Origin: Lachnospiraceae bacterium | GTDB lineage: Bacteria > Bacillota_A > Clostridia > Lachnospirales > Lachnospiraceae | DNA: 19,846 nt | Direction of reading: 5' to 3' | Assembly: GCA_017652545.1 (NCBI GenBank) | Contig: JAGCAV010000434.1 | Span: 1 to 19,846 of the forward strand | In this document: positions 1-6,848 of the stretch, piece after piece | Numbering within the stretch: position 1 is the stretch's first letter | Layout: the number at the start of each line of letters is the position of its first letter | Notes under the pieces: model-generated | What the model was told of the DNA's origin: nothing | What the model saw: the letters and a program-made list of their open reading frames with translations, nothing else | The model's database searches: none | Made by a program: the position numbers and the translations under genes

Positions 1-947
1 ACCGCATCCAGATCCATTCCGATCGCTTCCGCCGTTTCCGTGTTGATCGTCGCAATACCGGAATCGAATGTCACGACCGGGATCTGATCCGGTGTCTTCT
101 CATTTTCAAGCAGATCAGCAACCATGTTCGCGGTTTCGATACCGAGATCCACATAGTTTACGCCGAAGCCGAGGAAAGCACCGTTCAGCGCGAAGGAATC
201 GGCGCCGGCATAATGCGGAATACCCGCCTCCTGAAGCTTCTCAAAGATCGCCAGTTCGGCGTTCATGATGGTGTTGTCAGTCGGTGTAAAGATGGCGTCC
301 ACGCCTTCGGCGATCAGGGCATCGACAGCGGCGTTGACTTCATCCGTTGTTGTTCCCGTCTTTTCCACGCAGGCGACCCCTTTTTCATCAAGAAATGCCT
401 TGGCTTCCTGGATGGGCAGTTTGGAAGCATCTTCACTGTTGGAATAAAGAAGTCCGATCCTGTCAGCCTCGGGATCAGCCGCGAAGATCAGTTCCATCAT
501 GGTCAGCGTATTCAGTGCATCGGATGTTCCGGTCATGTTTCCGCCGGGCTCTTCCAGTGACTTCACCAGATTTGCGCCGACCGGATCCGTGACGGCAGAG
601 AAAATGATGGGAATATTGTCGTCTTCCGTTGCGGCCTGAAGGACCTGCGCTGCGGGTGTCGCGATCGCCACGATCACATCCGCGCCTTCGCTGACAAGCT
701 CCGCGCCGATCTGCTGCAACTGGCTTCCGTCTGCATTTCCGTTATATCCGAGTACCTCAAAACCGACGCCGTCCGCCTCACCGATCTCGGCAAGCCTTGT
801 CTCAAGGCTGTCTTCGATCTGGTTCAGGGAAGCGTGGTCAACGAATTTGACGACACCGACCTTAAAGGACGCCTCATCTGCCGCTGCGCTGAAACTCATC
901 GCTGCAATACCTGCCGCTGCTGCCATTGTGATAGCCAACTTCTTCAT
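1..947 (-). CDS. trpX: TrpX-type ABC transporter solute-binding protein, C-terminus cut by window edge
   Basis: Translating the minus strand from an ATG at 947 gives an open frame of 315 codons that leaves the window at position 1. The start has an ideal binding site (AAGGAGGT, 7 nt upstream). Residues 1 to about 24 form a signal peptide (MKKLAITMAAAAGIAAMSF, then SAAADE). The mature part has the type I periplasmic-binding fold of the ABC_sub_bind (TrpX/YtgA-like) family: FKVGVVKFVDHASLNQIEDS at the N-terminus, then VIVAIATPAAQVLQAAT, FSAVTDPVGANLV and FTPTDNTIMN. Family members of about 320-340 residues deliver amino acids such as tryptophan to a membrane permease and ATPase, usually encoded just downstream (here outside the window). 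The tryptophan assignment rests on the upstream T-box with a UGG specifier. No cysteine lies at the end of the signal sequence, which is unusual for a Gram-positive receptor. Family certain, substrate inferred. Confidence 0.88.
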   Translation of the reverse strand, partial: MKKLAITMAAAAGIAAMSFSAAADEASFKVGVVKFVDHASLNQIEDSLETRLAEIGEADGVGFEVLGYNGNADGSQLQQIGAELVSEGADVIVAIATPAAQVLQAATEDDNIPIIFSAVTDPVGANLVKSLEEPGGNMTGTSDALNTLTMMELIFAADPEADRIGLLYSNSEDASKLPIQEAKAFLDEKGVACVEKTGTTTDEVNAAVDALIAEGVDAIFTPTDNTIMNAELAIFEKLQEAGIPHYAGADSFALNGAFLGFGVNYVDLGIETANMVADLLENEKTPDQIPVVTFDSGIATINTETAEAIGMDLDA

Positions 948-979
948 ACCTTTTACCTCCTTGTATGAAACAGTTATGA

Positions 980-1014
980 TAATAAAGACGCCTCAGGTCA
1001 ACAAACCTGAGGCG
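980..1014 (-). terminator. T-box intrinsic terminator
   Basis: A perfect 10-bp stem (plus-strand arms 989-998 CGCCTCAGGT and 1005-1014 ACCTGAGGCG) with a 6-nt loop is followed on the minus strand by a modest U-rich run (UCUUUAUUAU). It is the default OFF structure of the T-box leader and lies about 40 nt before the trpX start. Confidence 0.85.
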
Positions 1015-1226
1015 CCGTAAATGACGTTGTACCACTCAATCCGGTATGTCTGCACAATCATGCATCCCTGTACTGGTAACGGGACAGGCACCCGTCTCCC
1101 CTACTGAGGATCACTCCCGTTCGGTTCGCCCTCGAAAGTCCATTCGCACTGTTTCCGGGTACTGCATTCCAGCCGCGCAGCTCTCTGTAACCCTTATCAC
1201 AGCCTACTACTCTTTCTCATCGGTTT
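981..1226 (-). ncRNA. T-box riboswitch with UGG (Trp) specifier
   Basis: The leader has the canonical T-box parts in order, read on the minus strand. The lower Stem I helix is GAAAG (1212-1216) with CUUUC (1134-1138), next to a kink-turn-like GAUGA. The loop-E strand AGUAG follows, then the AGAGAG bulge, an apical CUGC/GCAG hairpin, and a specifier-loop strand GAAUGGAC whose codon UGG is at 1140-1142. A Stem II with arms AACGGG/CCCGUU follows. The T-box proper is UGGUACAACG (1025-1034), one base off the usual UGGNACCRCG. A UGAG before the T-box can pair with CUCA inside the left arm of the terminator, giving mutually exclusive antiterminator and terminator. Uncharged tRNA-Trp should therefore switch on the transporter. 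The variable T-box base is U, which would wobble with a G73 discriminator. Confidence 0.9.
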
Positions 1227-1273
1227 ACTGATATGTAATTATCAACATTTATTGATCCAAAATGCCTGCGGAT

Positions 1274-1302
1274 ACTGTACCCCAGCCGGATGTTTTTGTC
1301 AA
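1274..1302 (-). promoter_or_regulatory. Promoter of the T-box/trpX unit
   Basis: A perfect -35 TTGACA (1297-1302) is separated by exactly 17 nt from -10 TACAGT (1274-1279). Transcription would start near 1267, about 40 nt before Stem I of the T-box. It lies 36 bp beyond the ktrA stop codon, with no clear terminator between, so some readthrough from ktrBA is possible. Confidence 0.75.
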
Positions 1303-1337
1303 TACGCTTTTACAGCCCCTGTCCCATTGCCGGCGCG

Positions 1338-1982
1338 TCAGCGTATCTTCTGCAGGTTGTCCTCCAGCGTCAGCACCGACATAATATCATTCTTCTCCAG
1401 TTTCTGATCCGGATCCGGCATGAAGAGGAAAGATCCCTCCGTATAAATCCCGATCACATTCACATGATACTGCTCCCGAAGCCTGAGTTCCCGGAAGTTT
1501 TTTCCGACCCATTCAGGACGCGGCTTCATCTTTACCATGACCATGTTGTCGGGCAGATCCTGCAGATCCAGGAAATGGGAGGATGCCAGCGCCCTGGCCA
1601 GACGGATACCCGACTCCTCCTCCGGATAGATGATACTGTCAGCGCCGACCTTCTTCAGAATAGCGCCCATGCGCTTTGAGCGGGCCTTTGCGATCACGTT
1701 GTGCACGCCCGATTCCTTGGCTATCATCACGCAGAGGATGCTGGATTCCAGATCCTTTCCCATGGAAACGACCACACTGTCCATGTTGCCCAGTCCCAGC
1801 TCCCGTACCGCCGCCTCATCGGCCAGTTCCGCGCACAGCGCATAGGTGATTTGGGAAGAATACTGCGCAAGCAGATCAGCATCATGATCCACTCCCATCA
1901 CTTCCACACCGTTTTTTTCAAGAGACAGTGCCACGCTTGACCCGAACCGTCCCATTCCCAATACTGCGCATGTTTTTCCCAT
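1338..1982 (-). CDS. ktrA: Potassium uptake regulator KtrA/TrkA-type (RCK protein)
   Basis: This 214-residue cytoplasmic protein matches the KtrA/KtrC length. Residues 1-130 are an RCK_N (TrkA-N) Rossmann domain with the nucleotide-binding loop GMGRFG at residues 9-14 and the acidic VDHD after the second strand. The C-terminal part (about 135-214, containing RPEWVGKNFRELRLREQYHV) is an RCK_C (TrkA-C) domain, the site where c-di-AMP binds in studied KtrA/KtrC proteins. It gates the membrane channel KtrB in response to ATP/ADP. It follows ktrB by 44 nt with an AGGGAGATG binding site, so the two are co-transcribed. No anomaly seen. Confidence 0.93.
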   Translation of the reverse strand: MGKTCAVLGMGRFGSSVALSLEKNGVEVMGVDHDADLLAQYSSQITYALCAELADEAAVRELGLGNMDSVVVSMGKDLESSILCVMIAKESGVHNVIAKARSKRMGAILKKVGADSIIYPEEESGIRLARALASSHFLDLQDLPDNMVMVKMKPRPEWVGKNFRELRLREQYHVNVIGIYTEGSFLFMPDPDQKLEKNDIMSVLTLEDNLQKIR

Positions 1983-2026
1983 AAACGTTCATCTCCCTGA
2001 AATTTCCAAGATACCGGTTTTAAGAA

Positions 2027-3385
2027 TTACCCGAGCCTGAAATTGCCTTCTGCGGTCTTCGTCAGGTTCCTGCTGTTCGAACCCCTGCCAAAGAACATGG
2101 CCATGGAAACAGGCCCGATCCTGCCCAGATACATGGCGATGATCACCAGCCACCTTCCCGCAGTGTGCAGGGAAGACGTCAGGCCTCTGGACAGCCCCAC
2201 TGTCGCCGTAGCGCTGAACATTTCGTAAAGCGCGTCCGCCAGGCTGCAATGCTCCACAGCGATCAGGATTATCGTAAAAAGCAGCGTCACGCACATGCTG
2301 ACACTGACCACCGCCACTGCCTTGCGGATCAGCGGGATCGAAACGCTCCGGCCGAACAGTACGATCTCATCCCGGTCACGGATAAAGCTGATCATATTCA
2401 GCAGCACCACCGCGATCGTCACAGTCTTTACACCACCGGCCGTTCCTACAGGGGAGCCGCCGATGAACATGAACAGGCAGCCCGCCAGGGAAGTGCTCTC
2501 ACGCAGGCCCTCCTGCGGCACGGTTGCAAAACCTGCCGTGCGGAACGTCACCGACTGGAAAATACTGTTGAGGATCTTGCCGGGAAGGCTCATCGTACCG
2601 ATCGTTTCCGGATTTGAGGACTCCAGGCAGAACACGATCACCGCGCCGATCCCCACAAGCAGCGCGGTCATGGCCAGGACCAGTTTCGAATGGACGCTCA
2701 GACGGCAGCGGCTGCCTGCCTTCTTTTTGCGCAGGCAGTCAAGCAGGTCGAACCATACGATATAACCCAGGCCGCCCAGCACGATCAGCGCCATCGTATT
2801 TATGAGCATCAGCGGGCTGGCGGAATAGCTGATAAGGCTGTCCGGGCCGAGCACATCGATTCCTGCGTTGCAGAAAGCCGACACGGAAGTAAAAAACGCA
2901 TACCAGACGCCTCGCAGCACGCCTGCGCGCGGAATGAACACCGGCAGATACAACAGGGCACCGATTGTCTCCACGATCAGGGTACCGCACAGAACACCCC
3001 TCAGGAAATCGGGCATCCCCTTGATGGTGTTCAGATCGAAGGCATCGCGCATGAGTACCCTGTTCTTCAGTGAGAACCGCCTGCGCAGCAGCATGAGCGT
3101 CGCTGCCGCCATGGTGACGATCCCCAGGCCGCCCAGCTGGATCAGCAGGAGGATCACGACTTTCCCGAAACCTGACCAGTAACTGAAGGTATCCACCACA
3201 ACCAGGCCCGTCACACAGACCGATGTCGTGGCTGTAAACAATGCCGTCAGGGGATCCGCGCTGCCGCTTCCGGCGCGGGAAACAGGCAGCATCAGCAGAC
3301 CGGTACCCAGAATAATGGCTCCCAGAAAGCTTAAAGGTATGATCTGTACTGAACTCGTCTTCAGAAATGGGTTACGGATCTTCAT
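2027..3385 (-). CDS. ktrB: Potassium channel/transporter subunit KtrB (TrkH/Ktr family)
   Basis: This 452-residue polytopic membrane protein has the four pore repeats of the superfamily of K+ transporters. Each repeat has its selectivity-filter glycine: VTGL (G60), CNAGI (G175), RTAGF (G285) and TVGLS (G397). The gating-loop region GGSPVGTAGGVKT (309-321) is also present. The length suits KtrB (about 445-455) rather than TrkH (about 480). It forms the K+ (often Na+-coupled) uptake pore that sits on a KtrA ring. The ATG at 3385 has an AGGAGAG site 6-8 nt upstream. It is the first gene of a two-gene operon with its own promoter and a repeat-rich leader of about 70 nt. Confidence 0.95.
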   Translation of the reverse strand: MKIRNPFLKTSSVQIIPLSFLGAIILGTGLLMLPVSRAGSGSADPLTALFTATTSVCVTGLVVVDTFSYWSGFGKVVILLLIQLGGLGIVTMAAATLMLLRRRFSLKNRVLMRDAFDLNTIKGMPDFLRGVLCGTLIVETIGALLYLPVFIPRAGVLRGVWYAFFTSVSAFCNAGIDVLGPDSLISYSASPLMLINTMALIVLGGLGYIVWFDLLDCLRKKKAGSRCRLSVHSKLVLAMTALLVGIGAVIVFCLESSNPETIGTMSLPGKILNSIFQSVTFRTAGFATVPQEGLRESTSLAGCLFMFIGGSPVGTAGGVKTVTIAVVLLNMISFIRDRDEIVLFGRSVSIPLIRKAVAVVSVSMCVTLLFTIILIAVEHCSLADALYEMFSATATVGLSRGLTSSLHTAGRWLVIIAMYLGRIGPVSMAMFFGRGSNSRNLTKTAEGNFRLG

Positions 3386-3393
3386 GTCTCTCC

Positions 3394-3444
3394 TGTCATG
3401 TCAGATGTCATGCCAAATGACACGTCAAATCAGAAATGCCAAAT
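3394..3444 (-). repeat. Repeat cluster in the ktrB leader
   Basis: TGTCAT (plus strand) occurs at 3394-3399 and 3406-3411, and its inverse ATGACA at 3417-3422. The last two form a 6-bp palindrome with a 5-nt loop. ATGCCAAAT is directly repeated at 3410-3418 and 3436-3444. In the transcript the single UGUCAU arm could pair with either AUGACA copy, one of which touches the ktrB Shine-Dalgarno. This could be an operator or a small RNA switch, or chance. No known riboswitch class was recognised. Confidence 0.4.
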
Positions 3445-3463
3445 TGATCAAAGACTCATGAAG

Positions 3464-3493
3464 AATATATCATGTTTTTCTCTTTTTTGAAAA
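3464..3493 (-). promoter_or_regulatory. Promoter of ktrBA
   Basis: An extended -10 (TGA followed by TATATT, 3464-3469) lies 18 nt from a weak -35 TTTTCA (3488-3493). It sits between the pnp terminator and ktrB, where a promoter is expected. The predicted leader is about 72 nt. Confidence 0.55.
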
Positions 3494-3540
3494 GATTTTC
3501 ACCTTCAGTTTTTATTTAGGAGGGATCGGATCAATCACAT

Positions 3541-3584
3541 AAAAAGAAAGGACACGGATGCTGGCAGACAACATCCATGTCCTT
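3541..3584 (-). terminator. Intrinsic terminator after pnp
   Basis: In the minus-strand transcript AAGGACAUGGAUG pairs with CAUCCGUGUCCUU (one G-U wobble) around a loop of about 11 nt. The run UCUUUUU follows immediately (3541-3547). A smaller GCCGG/CCGGC hairpin (3592-3606) precedes it. This clearly ends the rpsO-pnp unit and separates it from ktrBA. Confidence 0.88.
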
Positions 3585-3627
3585 CATAAGAGCCGGCTGT
3601 TCCGGCGTTATAATCTGTTTGATCTGA

Positions 3628-5745
3628 TCACTTCACATCCTTGATGGAGAAGCTCAGACGGCCCATCTTGTCCTTGCCGAGGCAGACGACCTTCACCACA
3701 TCGCCGAGGGTAAGAACATCCTCTACATGAGCGATACGCTCCTTGGCGATCTTGGAGATGTGGACCATGCCCTCCTTGCCGGGAGCGAATTCCACAAAAG
3801 CACCGAACTCCTTGATGCTTACGACTGTGCCTGTCAGAACCATGCCTTCTTCAAAATCGGTGGTGATGATGTTGATCATCTCGATCGCCTTGTCCATCAT
3901 CTTCTTGTCGGTTCCGCATACAGAAACAGCGCCATCATCCGTGATGTCGATCTTGACACCGGTGCGTTCGATAATGGTGTTGATGGTCTTTCCTCTCTGA
4001 CCGACAACATCACCGATCTTCTGCGGGTCAATCATGATCTGGATGATCTTCGGGGCATACTGGGAAACCTCAGCCCTGGGCTTGCTGATGCACTGTTCGA
4101 TCACTTCGCTGAGGATATACTCTCTTGCTGCCTTTGTCTTGGCAATGGCTTCCTCCACGATGGGACGGGTCAGGCCGTGGATCTTGATATCCATCTGAAT
4201 AGCCGTGATGCCGTCATGTGTTCCGGCTACCTTGAAGTCCATGTCGCCGAAGAAGTCCTCAAGGCCCTGGATATCCGTCAGAACCAGATAGTCGTCATCT
4301 GTATCACCGGTCACAAGACCGCAGGAGATGCCTGCGACGGGTTTGGTGATCGGTACGCCGGCTGCCATCAGGGACATGGTGGAAGCGCAGACGCTGGCCT
4401 GGGAAGTGGAACCGTTGGATTCGAACGTCTCGGAGACGGTACGGATCGCATACGGGAAATCTTCCTCTTTCGGCAGAACCGGCATCAGGGCTTTCTCCGC
4501 CAGTGCGCCATGGCCGATCTCACGTCTTCCCGGTCCTCTGGAGGGTTTGGTCTCGCCGACAGAGTATGACGGGAAATTATAGTGATGCATATAACGCTTG
4601 TTGACTTCATTTTCGTCCAGGCCATCGATCCTCTGAACCTCTGAAAGCGGCGCAAGGGTCGTAACGGTACAGATCTGGGTCTGTCCCCTGGTGAACATCG
4701 CGCTGCCGTGAACACGCGGAATGGTATCCACTTCAGCTGCCAGCGGGCGGATCTCGGTGATCGCTCTGCCGTCCGGTCTCTTATGATCTTTCAGGATCAT
4801 CTTTCTGACGGTCTTCTTCTGATACTGGTAAACAGCCTCTCCGAGAACAGCAAGGTATTCCTCGTTGTCTGCAAAAGCTTCTTCCAGCTTTTCGGTGACA
4901 GCCTTGATGTTCTCTTCACGAACCTGCTTCTCATCCGTGAAAACGGCATTCTCCATCTCTTCGGGAGGAACGATCTTTTTGATGTCTTCAAACATCTGCT
5001 CCGGGATCGCACAGCTTTCATAGCTGTGTTTCGCCTTGCCTTCCTGCTCCATGATCGCATTGATAAAAGCGATCAGCTGCATGTTGACTTCGTGGCACTT
5101 GTAGATGGCTTCAAGCATCTTGTCTTCCGGAACTTCCTTCGCGCCGGCTTCGATCATGATGACCTTTGTCGCGGTGCTGGCAACTGTCAGCTGCAGATCG
5201 CCTTCCTTCCACTGAGACTGTGACGGGTTCACGATGAACTCACCGTCAACAAGGCCCATCTGGGTCATCGCGCACGGGCCGTCGAACGGAATATCGGAAA
5301 TGCATGTGGCCAGGGCTGAACCGATCATGGCAACCAGCTCGGGTCTGCACTCCGGATCCACGCTCATGACAAGGTTGTTCAGTGTCACGTCGTTCCTGTA
5401 ATCCTTCGGGAACAGCGGCCTCATGGGACGGTCAATGACGCGGGCAGTCAGGACAGCGTTCTCGGATGCCTTGCCCTCTCTCTTGTTGAATCCTCCCGGG
5501 ATCTTGCCGACAGCATACATCTTTTCTTCAAACTCCACACTGAGGGGGAAGAAGTCGATGCCGTCACGGGGTTTGTCGGATGCGGTGGCTGTGCACAGAA
5601 CCGTGGTATCCCCGTAGTGCATGAAAGCGGCGCCGTTTGCCTGGGCTGCCACCCTGCCGATATCCACGGAAAGAGTCCTGCCCGCCAGCTCCATGGAGTA
5701 TGTGCGGTACTGTCTGTCAAGCTTCGTTGAAAATGTTGCTTCCAT
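3628..5745 (-). CDS. pnp: Polyribonucleotide nucleotidyltransferase (PNPase)
   Basis: This 705-residue phosphorolytic 3'-5' exoribonuclease degrades RNA with phosphate to give nucleoside diphosphates and can also add heteropolymeric tails. The order is: first RNase PH domain (about 15-145), helical domain (about 240-320), second, catalytic RNase PH domain (about 325-555), KH (about 563-625) and S1 (about 632-703). The metal/catalytic signature FFGDMDFKVAGT carries D501 and D503, and the phosphate-site region includes SRGPGRREIGHGALAEKAL (402-420). The KH GxxG loop is GQRG (582-585). The S1 domain contains EFGAFVEFAPGKEGMVHIS. The start at 5745 has an AAGGAGA site. It follows rpsO in the classic rpsO-pnp order and ends at a strong terminator. 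Confidence 0.98.
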   Translation of the reverse strand: MEATFSTKLDRQYRTYSMELAGRTLSVDIGRVAAQANGAAFMHYGDTTVLCTATASDKPRDGIDFFPLSVEFEEKMYAVGKIPGGFNKREGKASENAVLTARVIDRPMRPLFPKDYRNDVTLNNLVMSVDPECRPELVAMIGSALATCISDIPFDGPCAMTQMGLVDGEFIVNPSQSQWKEGDLQLTVASTATKVIMIEAGAKEVPEDKMLEAIYKCHEVNMQLIAFINAIMEQEGKAKHSYESCAIPEQMFEDIKKIVPPEEMENAVFTDEKQVREENIKAVTEKLEEAFADNEEYLAVLGEAVYQYQKKTVRKMILKDHKRPDGRAITEIRPLAAEVDTIPRVHGSAMFTRGQTQICTVTTLAPLSEVQRIDGLDENEVNKRYMHHYNFPSYSVGETKPSRGPGRREIGHGALAEKALMPVLPKEEDFPYAIRTVSETFESNGSTSQASVCASTMSLMAAGVPITKPVAGISCGLVTGDTDDDYLVLTDIQGLEDFFGDMDFKVAGTHDGITAIQMDIKIHGLTRPIVEEAIAKTKAAREYILSEVIEQCISKPRAEVSQYAPKIIQIMIDPQKIGDVVGQRGKTINTIIERTGVKIDITDDGAVSVCGTDKKMMDKAIEMINIITTDFEEGMVLTGTVVSIKEFGAFVEFAPGKEGMVHISKIAKERIAHVEDVLTLGDVVKVVCLGKDKMGRLSFSIKDVK

Positions 5746-5810
5746 TTAATTCTCCTTTTCTTAAAATAATACGTAATGGTTCTATCTCTAACCGGAAGCG
5801 ACCCGAAACA

Positions 5811-5850
5811 ACTGAAAAGGACACGAGCAGCATTTCATATACTTTTCAGT
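5811..5850 (-). promoter_or_regulatory. Stem-loop in the pnp leader
   Basis: ACUGAAAAG and CUUUUCAGU form a perfect 9-bp stem with a 22-nt loop in the minus-strand transcript, about 65 nt before the pnp ATG. A leader hairpin cut by RNase III is the target of PNPase autoregulation in E. coli. A similar role here is only an inference. The tail is UUGUUUC, so a weak terminator is also possible. Confidence 0.45.
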
Positions 5851-5887
5851 GGTCTCGGACATGCTCCGCTTATGATCTTTGTTTCCT

Positions 5888-5931
5888 TGAATAAGGAATC
5901 GGATAGGGAAGGATATTCTTCCCTATCCGAT
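5888..5931 (-). terminator. rpsO-pnp intergenic hairpin (terminator or attenuator)
   Basis: A perfect 14-bp stem has arms at 5898-5911 and 5918-5931 and a 6-nt loop. It starts 15 nt after the rpsO stop codon. The following sequence UCCUUAUUC is only partly U-rich, so termination is probably incomplete. That would let S15 be made in excess over PNPase and protect the 3' end of the rpsO message. Confidence 0.75.
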
Positions 5932-5946
5932 CATGTCTCCGTATAA

Positions 5947-6213
5947 TTACTTTCTGATACCAAGTTTTGCGATCAGCTCACGATAACCTTCAATATCTTT
6001 CTTTCTGAGATAAGCCAGAAGGCCTCTTCTCTGACCGACCATCTTCAGAAGACCTCTCCTTGAATGATGATCCTTCGGATTCGTTTTCAGATGCTCTGTG
6101 AGCTCCTTGATGCGTGCAGTAAGAACGGCAACCTGAACCTCAGGTGAACCGGTGTCGCCTTCCTTGCGTCCATACTCGGCAATGATAGCCTGCTTTTTTT
6201 CTTTTGCGATCAT
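5947..6213 (-). CDS. rpsO: 30S ribosomal protein S15
   Basis: An 88-residue protein of the standard uS15 length. Signature stretches are [20 protein letters not shown] (about 19-38), the [20 protein letters not shown] region (about 49-68) and the C-terminal [13 protein letters not shown]15 is a primary binder of 16S rRNA helices 20-22 and helps organise the 30S platform. The ATG at 6213 has an ideal AAGGAGGATG site. It has its own strong promoter and a structured leader of about 140 nt, typical of S15 autoregulation, and is followed by pnp. Confidence 0.98.
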   Translation of the reverse strand: MIAKEKKQAIIAEYGRKEGDTGSPEVQVAVLTARIKELTEHLKTNPKDHHSRRGLLKMVGQRRGLLAYLRKKDIEGYRELIAKLGIRK

Positions 6214-6243
6214 AGTTGGTCATCCTCCTTAAAATTTAATCGC

Positions 6244-6350
6244 CTGCTGCCGGGGAGCGGTCGGAGCTTCCAAAGGAACTGCTGCAGCCTGCAAACAGGT
6301 CCTGCACCTCAGCAGCGGTTAAGAGAAGTTTTTTGCAGCTTCTCCAAAAC
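6244..6350 (-). promoter_or_regulatory. Structured rpsO leader, likely S15 autoregulatory RNA
   Basis: In the minus-strand transcript a first hairpin GAGAAG/CUUCUC (loop CUGCAAAAAA) is followed by CUGCUG (plus 6310-6315). This has two possible CAGCAG partners: one at 6279-6284 closing a local stem, and one at 6244-6249, about 20 nt before the rpsO Shine-Dalgarno. The two pairings exclude each other, which fits a protein-dependent switch. Firmicute rpsO genes are known to carry S15-binding leaders. The exact class here is not established. Confidence 0.55.
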
Positions 6351-6360
6351 ATACGCACAG

Positions 6361-6389
6361 AATATATCACAGCGTTATGGGGGCGTCAA
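6361..6389 (-). promoter_or_regulatory. Promoter of rpsO
   Basis: -35 TTGACG (6384-6389), a 17-nt spacer, then an extended -10 (TGA followed by TATATT, 6361-6366). This is the strongest-looking promoter in the window after that of the T-box unit. It starts transcription near 6354, just upstream of the structured leader. Confidence 0.8.
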
Positions 6390-6410
6390 CCCTTTTATAT
6401 GACTCATGGT

Positions 6411-6848
6411 TCATGCCTGCCGCAGCGCGAATATGATGAACATGACGGTACCGATCAGCACACAGCCGACACCGGCGACATACAGGGCGGCAGGCAGCAT
6501 ATCTCTCGGCTCGATACGCCTGATCCTGTAAACAGAGGGATCCTCCCTGTCGTATTCGATATATACGGTCTGGCCGATTTTCCAGGCAGCAGGATACGCA
6601 CCTTCATCATAGACCGTCTCACAGTGTTTTCCGTTGGCATAGTACTGAAAGACAGGGTAGTACTTGTTGCTGAAACCGCCCGAATGCGTCTCATCGCCGC
6701 GAAGGATCAGATCGACCACCTTCGCTTTTGTCTCTCCCTCGTACACTTTTTCACGCTGGCGCAGGATCCGGAGAACGGTTCCCCAGATCAGGCCTGAGCC
6801 GCCTGCGAGGATCAGAAAAAAGCTAAAATAAAACAGACTCTTTCCCAT
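6411..6848 (-). CDS. DUF3592-like membrane protein of unknown function
   Basis: A 145-residue protein with a membrane segment at about 4-25 (LFYFSFFLILAGGSGLIWGT) and a second at about 118-141 (AALYVAGVGCVLIGTVMFII). The beta-rich domain between them (about 30-115) contains KYYPVFQYYANGKHCETVYD and GQTVYIEYDREDPSVYRI, the pattern of DUF3592 proteins. The soluble part probably faces outside (inference). Function unknown. The start lies inside the 3' end of ribF (26-nt overlap) with a GGGGAGAGG site, suggesting co-transcription and coupled translation with ribF. The rpsO promoter begins 21 bp after its stop codon. Not part of the usual core cluster, so probably a lineage-specific addition. Confidence 0.75.
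   Translation of the reverse strand: MGKSLFYFSFFLILAGGSGLIWGTVLRILRQREKVYEGETKAKVVDLILRGDETHSGGFSNKYYPVFQYYANGKHCETVYDEGAYPAAWKIGQTVYIEYDREDPSVYRIRRIEPRDMLPAALYVAGVGCVLIGTVMFIIFALRQA

Noticed and set aside
3394..3457. c-di-AMP (ydaO) riboswitch for ktrBA
   Set aside because: The leader between predicted promoter and start is about 70 nt, and the characteristic ydaO pairing elements are not visible.
3727..4569. 280-codon plus-strand frame opposite pnp
   Set aside because: Antisense shadow of the PNPase reading frame, with no domain and no ribosome site.
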